Under the pieces are notes generated by a model, which was given only the letters and a program-made list of their open reading frames with translations, was not told where the DNA came from and did no database searches. From contig MCFE01000181.1 of assembly GCA_002104905.1 (NCBI GenBank), forward strand, positions 62,001-126,000: a stretch of 64,000 bases of DNA, written 5' to 3'. This document shows positions 33,758 to 45,292 of the stretch, one piece after another. The first letter of the stretch is position 1; each line of letters begins with the position of its first letter. The position numbers and the translations under genes were made by a program. The DNA is from Basidiobolus meristosporus CBS 931.73. Taxonomy: Eukaryota > Basidiobolomycota > Basidiobolomycetes > Basidiobolales > Basidiobolaceae.

Positions 33758-35273
33758 ACCCTAAAAAAATATTTGGGATGATCCCATTAAAAGGCAGTCA
33801 CATATTCTAAGTCCTGTGACTACCAGGTAGTGATCCTATTAGGGCTCTGTGCAACATCTATCAGAAAGTGATTGCACCACATATTTTACAAAACTGTTTG
33901 TAACATCTTCATCACAACAATACATAAGTGACTTTGATTGGTGCTCTGCCAATTTTCTCCCTTTTTTGATCCCAGACACATTGTACCTCTTATGTATGTG
34001 TGCTTTGATTGGCTATTGCCTTTTTTTCACACTCTTTACTTCCTGACCCAGCCATTTCTCTTACTTTTTATGCTTGCAAGTTGATATATTTCCGTGGACA
34101 CTTCAGTCATACCTCAATTGCCAATTGTATTGAACTATGCATTTACCTATAACCTACACTAACATTAAGCTCTACCCTACAATCAACAAGTAACTCAATT
34201 GCAATTCACAACCCAATAGGCATTTCTACTTTAATGCTCTGTTTCCATTACTTTGGTGGGAATTCTATGGCTTTATGATAGTGTTCATCCACTAGTTCCC
34301 ACACATCTTGGTCTCTGGCCAATACTGCAAGGTCTAGCATATCATCTGCCAGTCTTTCCAATGAATCATGGCAATATTCCAGTGCACTTTCTTGAGCACT
34401 GCTCTTGATGAAGTGCTGCAACCTCTTAGTGTGCCAATTAACGTTTCAAAATTCTAATGAAGGCATTTTGAAACACTTCTGGGTTTTTGACATTGTTGCT
34501 CTGTCTGGAGTGTAGCTCAAATGGCTGCATGTCCAATTCTTGAGAGAACAGCTTTTGTTTTGTTAGTAATTCTTCCTTGCTATCATGGAATTCAGACTGT
34601 ACTGGGCTGTATAAGCACTGAGCTCCTCTTTGAACAAGCAACTGGTAAGTTGTTATCACTACTTCTAAACAAGTTCCTTATATCCAAAGCACTTGTTGAA
34701 TTGCAACACATTATACTTAGTCACAGGCTCCAATTAACATTCACATGTATATGCAACAATATAGGTGCAAGAACTGGATGAACTGTATATGTATTTATTT
34801 GTGTGGGCTTCTGAAGCCTCTTCTATCAAGAGTATCACACTAAATGCTGTAAAGTGGAGGTGATAGATGTATGTCAATTGCGGCAGATGTGAGTGTTTGA
34901 GGAGGTTAGTAAGCAGGAGGCCGTAGTATTTTTTGGCTCAAACTATATGTGAAATATCAACATTGAGGCCATCAAAACACTCTCAAGTCTTTTGCTATAT
35001 CAGGTAGTTGGATACAATGGTTGGATATATCCACTCAAGTAGTTGTAGAGTGCATTAAGACTGCATCAATGCCATGCCACCCTTGTCAAAACACCACCCA
35101 AACACTGTCATGTTTTTCAACTTTATTTGGTAGTAAAATTTGACAAACACCATTGTGATCCATCATAAGATTGTGTAGAGGGTGATTAATTCCAAGCTGC
35201 CAGTATATTAACAGTCTCCTGACAGCTGATCCTGACTGGATACACCCACAGAACCAAGTTATTTCTCATAAGG
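33758..35273. mobile_element. CMC/Tnp2 transposon C5, 1.5-kb deletion derivative inside C4
   Basis: It begins ACCCTAAAAAAATATTTGGG at 33758 and ends ...TTATTTCTCATAAGG at 35273. The C4 transposase (GGAGTTTTCTATAAAAAG / CAGATGTGTTGGG) continues across it. It holds the 3' half of ORF1 (minus, about 34060-34640), an LTR-like scrap (about 34630-34710), the transposase 3' end (34830-34960) and the subterminal region. No gene is functional, and no clear target duplication is visible. Confidence 0.6.
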
Positions 35274-36217
35274 CAGATGTGTTGGGATATTGGAAGACAA
35301 GTTAAGCTGCCGGTACTACTGTACCCCAATCTTTTCAAAAATATAACCTTTAAGTCTGTCATTGATGTAATGGGTTGGCACATGGAGAACAGCCAGGAAG
35401 AGTTGGAGTATACTGATGATAGTTGGCCACATGGAGACACCTATGCCCTTGCCATTAATAAGATGAGCAATCATTATATGTGGATAATCAGTTAAGTAAT
35501 GCCAAGTTGAGTTGGGTGCAATGAACAACTAATTTGACAGGACTACTATTCCAAAGTATACTGGTTTTCTCATGGTTATAAGCCAGTTTTAACATATTCT
35601 AATACAGATTTTTCACAAACAAGAGCCAGTGCACATCTGTAATGGGGACCAGGATCCAGCAGGGAGAAGGAGTATATTGGCCAAAAAGCAAGATGCTCTT
35701 TGAAGATACTTATGCAATTCCTGTCAAAAGACCACTTAAACACAATTAAGTCAATTTTTTATGGCAGTAGAATCAGCAAAATGCCATCATGATCTCATCA
35801 TAAGATCATGCAGAAGGTGATTAATTCTAAGCTGCCAGCAATTTGACAGACTCATTGCAGGATCCTGCTGGCTTATTTGTCATAGGCTTCTGTACCAACC
35901 ATATCCTGCAGGCCACTATATACCTATATAATGGCACCAGCAGCACTTTTCACATTACAAAAAGTGACTCAATTCAGTAGCTTGCACCTTTTGGCCAGTC
36001 TCAGCCTTCTGAATATGGCCTGCAGAGAGTTAGCTGTGAAGAAGGAGGCTTACTAATGAATTATGATTTCACCTTTCCTCTGTATCCTACATAAGCCTGG
36101 CATAATCTCAGTATCTATTGTAGCAATAGCTGTAGAAAATGCCAAGGATACTCTATTGTGCAAAGTATACCAACTTACTCATTTACTGGTGAATGATGTG
36201 ATGTTGTTGCCAGAGAA

Positions 36218-36585
36218 TTTTGAAACAGTGGACTTTTTAGTAACAATCAGCAGCTAAAAGTCTACTTACCAATTCTGGACAAGTCATAGTAACTGTAGGA
36301 CTCACTTACATCCAAAACTTCACCACTTTCTTTCATATATGTGTGCTATGATTACTCCCATATGGTGTGGATCAAATTAGGACTCTTACCAAACATTAAG
36401 TATTAACCTTGAAACTGTGACGCAATACTCCCAACCATTGAGAGACTCCCCTCATTGATTTTTACTGTTGTATTACATCTACAAAGGTGTAAATATGGTG
36501 CTTCTTGATGAACAAGCTATAGATCAACTGTTATCACATTTCTTGATATGTTTGTAATATCCAAAACACTTCTCAAATTGGAACA
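36218..36585. repeat. Solo LTR of small copia-type family Y, old
   Basis: About 368 bp, related to 37407-37773, 38038-38408 and 48318-48685 (shared blocks include CAGCTAAAA, CTACAAAGG.ATAAATA and TTCTTGATA). It is inserted in the C6 transposase between AGAGAA and TAGCAGTGG. The LTR ends are blurred by mutation. Confidence 0.5.
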
Positions 36586-37406
36586 TAGCAGTGGTCTGTT
36601 TTTGACAATTTCAGTACTGGAGTCATTATAGATTCACTGCCACTCCTTGCCAATATAATTGTAGGATGCAACTTATTATATACATAATTCAAATCAACAG
36701 CTGCCATGCTACTGGAGCCTTCAGCCCAGATACTGTACCAATACCTACATGCATTAGCGGTTGCATAGCATCCACCTTGGAAAATTCCACTATTACAAGG
36801 TGTCCAGCTTGTTAGGAGCTCTCCTCCTTGTGAGGAGAACATTGTTCATACATTAGATGTATTCCAGTAATATGCCTTGACAAGAAGCTTATGCATTCTG
36901 TCAAGTATTACAAAGCAGCATAGTGCTGCACTCAGTATCAATCAAGCATAAATGTTTCTGATATATTTGATGAAAAGCAACTAAACAAATAAGATGTAAG
37001 GGCAACTTTGAAGGTATCTATGGCCATGCCTTTGCCTTAGCACTTGATGGACTTTATTGAGTAAACACTCTACCAGGTCAACCTACTGGATGCTGATACT
37101 CATCAGCCTGAATTGGCAACCAATCTTGCAGTCTCAGAGCCAAAATATGATGGTAGTAATACTAACATCTGTACCTAAAACACTATACAACTAGGATTGC
37201 TACCTAATTATATTGCTGGATGAGTTTTGTGTGCTTTCCAGTAGGACATTTGTAGACGGTAGTCATGTTAAAGCATACATTACTATCTGCATTGCAGATG
37301 TCTCAGTCATGGGGATGACAGATGGCTCATCTGGGTACTATAATGGGAGGTATTGCTGCTCATTGTGTGAGATGCAAGGGATTTATTCCATAACTCACAC
37401 ACATTT

Positions 37407-38408
37407 TGCTGAAATATTGAGCTGTTTGATACTATTCAATAGCTGATAATCTACTTGACAATTATGGTCTGGTCTTAGTCATTGCTGGGCTTATATAAAG
37501 CCCTAACTTTGACACTTTGTTTCAGATCATGATAGTATGAGTTTCCCATAGAGCAATGATCAAATCAGCTCTTATAAAAGCATTTTGTATCAATGATAAA
37601 ACTGTTGTGTTATGCTCCTAAATACTGAAAAGCTCTCCAAACTCAGTGATGCAGTTTTATTACTTCCACCAAGGTAAAAATACTGAGCTCCTTCTTGATT
37701 CAATAATAGCTTAACTATAGAAGCTACCTCTTAAAAAGTTCCTTCTATCCAAAACTTGTCTTAAATTGTAAGATACTATGAGCCCCAATTGCATTATTCC
37801 ACTTCAGAAATGACTTCTGCCACCAGACAAAAATCACAGACATTTTCCCTGTAATGTAGAAGCCCAATGTGAAGAACCACATATTTAGGAGAATCAAAAT
37901 GCCAATCAGAGAAAATCCAATAGTGCCATATGTAACAATGTGCATGATACCTTCATTGGGCAAATTTATAATCCACTACTGCCAAAGCAGCATGGGAAGC
38001 CCTTGTGAATATATTTGGGGTTGTGGTGGTATCTGTTGAAATATTGCACTATTTGGTATCATTTAGCAGCTAAAAAATAAACAATTCTAGACTAGTCTTG
38101 GTCACTGTAGGACTAATTTGCAGCCCCAACTTTGCCAGTTTCTTCACATCTATGACTCTGTGATTATTCCACTAAAGCGAAGATCAAATTAACTCTTTTT
38201 ACCAAACATTATGTACCAACCCTGAGACTGTTACAGAAAGATCTAGTATGTTAAGTAATTGTCCTTACATAGTGTTACAGCTGTATTGCCTCTACAAAGG
38301 CATAAATACTGATCTTCTTCATGAATAAACAATAGGTTAACTATTATCACTATATTGTGATAAATTCCTTATATCAGAATCACTACCTATATTGCAAGAG
38401 TATCAAGC
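37407..38408 (+). mobile_element. Miniature LTR retroelement of family Y (about 1 kb)
   Basis: Two LTR-like copies (37407-37773 starting TGCTGAAATATTG; 38038-38408 starting TGTTGAAATATTG) flank an interior of only 264 bp. Just after the first LTR is TACTATGAGCCCCAA, close to the half-tRNA primer site GGTTATGAGCCCCAA of the copia element at 14820. The interior has no gag or pol motif. This fits a terminal-repeat miniature element or a deletion derivative dependent on a copia-type helper. Confidence 0.5.
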
Positions 38409-38831
38409 ATGCTTTGTTTAAAAAGAAAGCTCCTCATTATTAGGAGGACACTAGGGAATTACATGTTAGTAATCATTTACAAAATGGAGACACCTGCAGA
38501 CAAACTTGACAGTATCATTCCTTGTGTATAAGATGATGAAAAGCGACTCCATCTACCTTGCAGGGCACCAGATGAGTATAAGCCACTCATACTTTCTCAT
38601 CTAAGCGGAGAAGAATTTGACGTCAGACCATGGGAAGGGAAGACTCTATTTCCTAGCCCCAAAGCTGTTATACAATGCTCCTGAGTGTACCAAAGTTCCC
38701 CAAACTTAGTGCTACAGTATTAGTTCTATAAGGGTATAAATACTGATCCTGATTATTTTAAGGCACTGTTCAGTTATTAACACCACCACCTGATAAGTTT
38801 CTTACATTCAAAGCACTTTTATATTGGAACC
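38409..38831. repeat. Unassigned stretch ending in a partial family Y LTR
   Basis: 38668-38827 resembles the second half of the family Y LTR (TATAAATACTGATCC and following). The preceding 260 bp are not recognised. A short frame beginning METPADKLDS near 38489 might be a scrap of a gag start, but this is weak. Confidence 0.35.
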
Positions 38832-39135
38832 CATTAGTATTATCAAGGCACTAGCACTACAAGCATCATCCCCTTCACAGATAATATACAGAAGTGAGTA
38901 TACAATTGCAGCAAAGTTGGCAAGCTATAAACTCTTGGCCAGAATATGGAATAACTGAATAACACCAAAGCTGATGACAGATGGAAACTTTTGGAGCAAA
39001 GACTTTGTACTGAGAGCAACTCAATTGTTCTTCACAATATTTCTGTACACATGACCAAGATGTACTTTGGGCATTTCAAGTTAAATGGGCTCTTTGAGAT
39101 ACCAGCAAGATTTGAAAGTACTGGTGAGATATTGT

Positions 39136-40067
39136 GCAGTGTTTGCAACCAAGGATTCTTTGTGCCAGCTCTAATCAACATCCACATGCTTATAAAATGA
39201 TACAAATGCAAGGACTTTATGGTGTCAGAGCAGACACCTGCAGGCAGTCTCACTATTGTTTGGGCCCAAGTCACTGTCCAGCCGGTATTGCTATCTGAAT
39301 TTATTACCAGATGAAATTTGCTGATTTCCAGCAGGTTGCTGGCACATGGCTATCATGTCAAAGCACCTATTATCAGACTTTTTATGCTGCAGAGCACCAC
39401 ATTGAGGCCATACATGCCAAGTGGAGCAATAGTGAGCCAGAGAGGCATGGCAGACCTAAACCTGGCCACTAAGTGTGAAACTCAGTACCAGCTCTTCATG
39501 CAACTCAGTACTTTTGTGTCACCTACAAAGCTGGAGAAAATCTGTTCTTTGACCTTTTTTTGGAATCAGTGCTAAGTAGAAGATGTTGGAGCACAGTAGG
39601 ACTGAAGGGATGCATATGGTACTCTATACAGAGAGCACTTTGAATTCAGCCCAGAGTATTGTAATATGTTACAAAAGTTCACGGCACCATCTTGGTCCAC
39701 TGGTACTATCTGGCATTGTATTTGAGTCTTAGCTCTGAAGTGAAACCTATACAAATTACTTGTAGTTCCAGAAATTTCAACAGCTGTCATAAAAAATTGT
39801 ATGCATAAATTCTGAAGGGAAAGAGGGGTCACTCCACTGACTGTGTGTACAACAGGATTGTGGTATAAGTTAAGCATATTTGCCTAGCCTTAAATAGCCA
39901 AAAGTCACAGAAATTCTAACCATCAGACAATTGCAATCCAAAGCTCTTGCAGCTTCTTGTATGTAGTCCACTGATCAGTATTGTACTTAGCCACATTGTT
40001 AATCTTTTGTAATTATGGGTTCTCAGGCTTTTGTAAGTGTATCCAGCCTTACTCCTCTATTTTGTTT
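39136..40067. other. Mosaic of small transposon scraps
   Basis: 39220-39390 resembles the CMC transposase around LDSYLYPLLDEF on the plus strand. 39385-39750 resembles the interior of the MITE at 32546-33062, including the inner motif CTTGGTCCACTGGTACTATC. 39915-40050 resembles minus-strand ORF1 of the CMC family. I cannot assign 39136-39219 and 39751-39914. No intact element or gene is present. Confidence 0.45.
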
Positions 40068-40355
40068 TGAGCTTGCAAGCTTGAGTCTGTCCCCGCAAAC
40101 TAAATCTTCCAGGATATTCCCTTGATTGTCCACTAGTTGGTAAATTTGCAAATGGACATCATCTGATGATCTTGAGAGGTCCCTTCCATTGTTACTCAAA
40201 CTTCTTTCAGCTATTGTTTCCCAGCAATACAAAGTTCCCAACTCTCAGTGATTCTGGTGATATAGTCTTATCAAATCTCTCCTTCAACTTTTCTGCACTT
40301 TGAGATACTTTGGCCTGTGCCTCTTAACATTTTTGTTCCAGCTGCTGGTGTCTAC

Positions 40356-40723
40356 TGTTACAAGTCTTGGTATAAGAGTTATAGAGGAATAGGGAGTTTA
40401 GCTAGTATTGTATTCACTAAAACTTGAACTGATTTTTATTGAGGTTCCAGCAGCTCCTTATATACATTTTGCCAGATCAATTGCTGACTAATTGTATTTC
40501 CTAATGTAGGTTGTGGCTGATGACTCATTTGATTGCATCATCATCACCCAATAAGATCCTACTTAATATATCTATTTCTGTCTGATAAGGATCTGCTGAT
40601 TCATTTGCTGACTAATGCTACTGATTTCATAGATAATACTGATACACTGATAACCTAAACATATACTAATTGATTTGACTAAAAACTGATCTAACTTAAA
40701 CATTCAAGCGGCAGATCATAACA
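40356..40723 (-). repeat. 3' LTR of G1
   Basis: 368 bp; on the minus strand it starts TGTTATGATC and ends CTTGTAACA. It is preceded on that strand by the polypurine tract at 40724-40739. Confidence 0.92.
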
Positions 40724-40733
40724 TTCTCCCCTA

Positions 40734-43700
40734 CTAAAGTTGAGAGGGTTCTCCTGAATCTCTTTTCTTGTGATACCAATATCTTGCTGGTTCAGTATTA
40801 TCAGCAAGTCTTGCACGCTTGAGTCTGTCCCTATGCACTAAGTCATCCCAGATATTACCTTGTTTGTCCACCAGTTGGTAAGTTGCAAATGGACATTCTC
40901 TGATGATCTTGAATGGTCCTGTCCATTGTGGCTCAAACTTCTGCCAAGTGTTGTTTCTTAGCAATACAAAGTTCCCAACTGTCAATACTTCTGGTGCTAT
41001 AGTCTTATCAAATCTCTGCTTCATCTTTTCTGCACTTTGAGATACTTTGGTCTGTGCCTCTTGACATATTGGTTCCAGTTGCTGGTGTCTACTTGGCTGA
41101 CTGAGTTCATCTTCTAAGGTGTCTGTAAGCTTTGGTTGTGTGAGATCTCCTGGAATTCTTGGTTCACATCCATAAGCTAAGTAAAATGGTGATTGCTGGG
41201 TGGTGTTGTGTACTCTGACTCTGCATGCAAAGAGTGCTTGGTCTATATACTCATCCCATCTACTGACAACTCCATTTGCATACTTGGTCAGCATTTTTCC
41301 AAATAATCCATTAAACCGCTCAGTGACTCCATTAGTTCAGGGGTGATATGCCGAGGTTTTCAAGTGTCTGATCTGCTGCATTTCCAGGCAAGCCTCTAAT
41401 GTCTTTGCCATAAAGTTTGCACCTCTATTGGATAAGATCTCCACAGGGCATCCAAACTTCATCAGGATCTCATGGTAAATGAAACTTGCAACTTCTTGTT
41501 CACTGGCTATTGGTAAAGCTTTAGCAACTGGCCATTTAGTGGCATGGTCAATAGCTACTAGGATCCAATGGTTGCATTTCCTGGTAGTTGGCAGTCTTTC
41601 AATAAAGTCAATTCCCCATCTCTCAAATGGTCTTGCAGGCTCCAAAGAGAAGTGTTCGGCAATTCTTTGTGGCTGGCTTTGATTGATTTGGCAGTTTGGG
41701 CATGTTTTCACTAGCTTCTCAATATCTTGTTTTATTCTGGGCCACTATGCTCTGGCTTTCACAAGGCTATAGGTTCCTTCAATCCCAAGATGTCCATATC
41801 CATTGTGTAGCTTATGTATTAAATCCAGGCGAGCAACATAAGGACAATAGGCAATAGGGCTTCCATCAACAATTTGGTAGAGTGTTTCATCCTGTACAAC
41901 AAATTTGCTGGCTTCATCACGGATTATCTTCTTGATATCTTCATCCACCTCATTAGGAATGGCTTGGTCCTCCAAGTACTTTGGTAATAGGCTAGGCCAA
42001 TCTGATTCATGCCCCAAGTTGAGTTGTACAACTTGATCTAATCTTGATAAGGCATCAGCAGCCGTGTTGGTTTTTCCAGGGCAGTAGACAATCTCCAAGT
42101 CAAATTGCTGAATGTATTCACTCCATCTTGTCATTCTTCTAGAGAGTACCTTCTGAGTAAATATATAGTTGAGGGAGGCATGATCAGTCTTCACAGTGCA
42201 TTTGGCTCCTTCAATATAGCATCTCAATGTCTTCAAACAGTGTATTATAGCAAGCATCTCCTTCTCATGGACTGGATAGTTTTGTTCTGCTGAGTTCAGT
42301 TTCTTGGATTCAAAGGCAACAGGGTAGTCCTTTCCCTTGTGTTCTTGGCTCAGCACTCCACCAATTGCATAATCTGAAGCATCTGTGCACAGAGTGAACT
42401 CTTTTCTGAAGTCTGGTATTCTTAGGCTTGGCAGCTTAGCAAGTTCATTCTTGAGCATCTGGAAGGCAGTCTCACAAGCTATGTCCCACTTGTAGGTATT
42501 GTCTTTCTTGAGGATATCAGTTAAAGGGGCTGCAATACTTGCAAAAGACTTGACAAATCTCCAATATTAGGGAACCATTCCAAGGAATGATCTGAGTACT
42601 GGTATGCTATGGGGCTGCTTCAAATTCTTGATAACTTCCGCCTTCTTTGGGTCTAAGGTTACTCCTGTGCTAGTCACTATGTGTCCCAGGTATTCAACGT
42701 GCTCCTTGAAGAGTTCACACTTGGCTAGCTTGCCATATAGCTTGTTCTCTCTTAGTTTCTTCAAGACCTTTTCAGTGTGCACTACGTGATCCTCTCTGTC
42801 TTGCTGTATATCAATATGTCATCCAGGTAGATTATTACAAACTTCTCTAAGTACTCCTGAAAGAGAGTCTGCATCAGTGTCATGAATGTTGCAGGGGCAT
42901 TGGTGAGGCCAAAACTCATGACTAAGTACTTGTAATGTCCATATCTGGTCCTGAATGCTGTCTTGGGGATGTCTTCTGGCTTCACCCTAATCTGGTTGTA
43001 TCATGACATGAGGTCAATCTTGCTGAAAATAGTGGCTCCATTAAGTTGGTCTAAAAGCTCATCAATCCAAGGTATGGGGTACTTATTCTTGACGGTAACT
43101 GAGTTCAGGGCTCTGTAGTCAATGCACATCCTAAGTGTTCCATCCTTTTTTTTCACAAAAAGCACTGGTGCTCCCCAGGGTAACTTGCTGGGCCTGATGT
43201 ATCCTTGCTCCAATAGCTGATCAATTTGTCTCTTCATTTCCTCCAATTCTAATGGACTCATTCTGTAAGGTGTCTTGCTCACTGGAGGGCTATCTCCTGT
43301 GTCAATGGCATGTTCCACGTCTCTGACTGGTGGTAGACTTAAAAGCTCATCTGGGAACACGTCTGAATATTTCTTCAAGAGAGTCTGGACCTGCTGGGGT
43401 GCTGGGGTAGAGGAATCCTCCTGTAATACCGCCATGAGGAACATCTTGGTACCTTTTCTAAGTGCTCTACAGAACTGGGTCTTGCTAAGTTCACTTCTCT
43501 CACACACACTGGAATTGACCAAGTTGAAATCCAGCATGGCAGGTAATAGCTCATAGGTCTTGTTGTCTTTTTGGATCTGAGTAGCATGGGTTCTCCAGTT
43601 GATTGATGGATTACAACAAAATAGCCAGATTTTTCCAAGTACAAGGTCAGACTTGCAGTTCCCAAATATATAAGCCTGTAGGTCTTCTTCATAGTCATTG

Positions 43701-44866
43701 ATCTTCATTCTTATTGGCTGGGTAATACGGTTGATTATGTGGGAGTTCCCATCAGCTGTGGAAACTGAAGGTGATTTGGTAGGTTCCGAGTTGATTCCAG
43801 CTTTCAAAGCAAATTGCTCTGACATGTACTCATGCAATGCTCCTGAGTCAATCATGATCTTGGCAGGTACTCCATTGATTACTCCATTCAAGTACAATAA
43901 CTTCCCTGAGTTTGAAGTCATTTGAGACAAGTACTCTTCTGTCATATGGAAGGTGAGTTCCAAGTCTTCTTCAAGCTCATCTTCCACATTACTGTGTTCA
44001 TGGGACTCAATATGGTTGAAGGTTCTTGTTGGCTGGTGTCCATTTCTTCTCTGAGGGCAGTACTTTGCAATATGTCCCTGCTGGTGGCAATTGAAGCAAA
44101 GTCCTCTCTTCTTGCATTCTTCTGAGGAGGGATTCTTCTGCATAGCGTCTATATCCATTGGTACTGCTTCTGATTGTCTTCTTTCATAATGATTATAGCC
44201 TTTCTGATTAGCCACTGTAGGCTTCCCCACTCCAAACATAGCTGAGTCATAGTCAATGGCAATTTTGATGGCTTCTTCAATAGTCTGAGGTCTTTGGTAA
44301 TTGACTTCCTTGCAAGTTCTTTCTTTCAACCCATCAATAAAGTATTCAACTTGATCCAAGGGGTCCATTCTTTCAATTTGTCCTAGTAGACATCTGTACT
44401 CATAGATGTATTCTTGCACCATTCCTTTCTGTCTGAGTGTCTTTAACTTCCTTCTTAGTAGTGTCTGCTGGTGTGGAGGTTCAAAAGCATCCTGAACTTC
44501 TGACACAAACTCATCCCAGGTAGAGATTGTAGAGCATCCCATCATAGTAGCTGACCTGATCTTGTTGTGGTACCACTGTAAGGCTGCATCTGCCAGGTAA
44601 GAAGCTGCATAATGCAACTTGCTCTCTGGAGCAATTCCTTTAGCTTTAAAAGCTTCTTCAATCTGAAATAGCCAAGTTCCCAGGTTTTCATTGACTCTGC
44701 CATGGTACCAGTTGACCTTCACACTAAAGTTGCTCTTGACAGGGCTTTGCTGGCTCTGAGCCATGGTAGTCATTCCTTGTTGCTGTTGGCTGAGGATCTG
44801 GAGTAGCTGTTGCTATTGGGCCAGGATTTGCGGCATGGCATTCTTCCATTCTTGATTGTCCGACAT
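40734..44866 (-). pseudogene. gag-pol: gag-pol of G1, broken by several stops and a frameshift
   Basis: The longest piece (43001-44773, 590 codons) covers gag, the zinc knuckle [14 protein letters not shown], the protease site (here DSGALHEY rather than DSGASHEY) and the start of reverse transcriptase. It ends at a TGA replacing the Gly of DLMSGYNQ. Further breaks follow: a frameshift near 42785 after the YLDD motif, TAA near 42567, TAG for Trp near 41744, and TGA for Arg near 41338. The final piece, 40734-41294, keeps the natural C-terminus ending GEPSQL. An in-frame TAG at 44813-44815 follows the likely original start at 44866. The protein cannot be made whole. Confidence 0.88.
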
Positions 44867-44924
44867 CTTGAGGGTGGTTTCTTCTTTCTTCAGGAGGGAG
44901 GTTTCTGGTTATCGCTGCTACCAA

Positions 44925-45292
44925 TGTTACAAGTCTTGGTATAAGAGTTGTAGAGGAATAGGGAGTTTAGCTAGTATTGTATTCACTAAAACTTGAACTG
45001 ATTTTTATTGAGGTTCCAGTAGCTCCTTATATACATTTTGCCAGATCAATTGCTGACTAATTGTATTTCCTAATGTAGGTTGTGGCTGATGACTCATTTG
45101 ATTGCATCATCATCACCCAATAAGATCCTACTTAATATATCTATTTCTGTCTGATAAGGATCTGCTGATTCATTTGCTGACTAATGCTACTGATTTCATA
45201 GATAATACTGATACACTGATAACCTAAACATATACTAATTGATTTGACTAAAAACTGATCTAACTTAAACATTCAAGCGGCAGATCATAACA
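44925..45292 (-). repeat. 5' LTR of G1
   Basis: 368 bp, with two differences from the 3' LTR by hand count. It is followed on the minus strand by TTGGTAGCAGCG, the probable tRNA primer-binding site. Confidence 0.92.

Larger units (their letters stand above)
31263..35500 (+). pseudogene. Transposase of C4, interrupted and decayed
   Basis: Starting near 31263 (transposase start region, then MREQKKDHVAIVA), the gene can be followed through 31533-31874, 32030-32248, 32280-32545, 33063-33756 and 35274-35500. It keeps ILDGKHYKQLRSKG, ALAPDGFS, NLDSYLYPLLDEFCMLSS, the QLQQSWQGISHLLEYGI region and the C-terminal GYWKTS...VIDVMGWHMENSQEE part. Stops and frame changes are many. The MITE and C5 interrupt it at 32546 and 33758. 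Confidence 0.65.
30535..35886. mobile_element. CMC/Tnp2 transposon C4, 5'-truncated, carrying a MITE and C5
   Basis: C4 starts within ORF1 (minus) at its junction with C1. It passes through the divergent promoter (about 31060-31262), the plus-strand transposase, and the subterminal region, and ends ...TTTGTCATAGG at 35886. It is interrupted by a 517-bp MITE (32546-33062) and by C5 (33758-35273). The ORF1-side terminus is absent. All coding parts carry stops. Confidence 0.65.
35887..39135. mobile_element. Degenerate CMC transposase remnant C6 with LTR insertions
   Basis: Transposase-like sequence on the plus strand can be traced in pieces: 35887-36217, 36586-37406 (including LDEFCVLSSRTFVDG and GYYNGRYCCSLCEMQGIYS near 37210-37400) and 38832-39135 (QLQQSWQAI-like, then the THMTKMYFGHF region). 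The gaps are filled by copia-type LTR sequences. No terminus of the element is recognisable. It is more diverged than C1-C4. Confidence 0.55.
40356..45292 (-). mobile_element. Ty3/gypsy element G1, complete with LTRs, inserted in G2
   Basis: It has 368-bp LTRs at 40356-40723 (3') and 44925-45292 (5'), total 4937 bp, flanked by the 4-bp duplication CTAC (40352-40355 and 45293-45296). Excision restores GGTGTCTACTTGGCTGACT, the uninterrupted sequence of G3. The two LTRs differ at only 2 positions by my count. A polypurine tract AGTAGGGGAGAA precedes the 3' LTR. TTGGTAGCAGCG follows the 5' LTR as the probable primer site. Confidence 0.92.
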
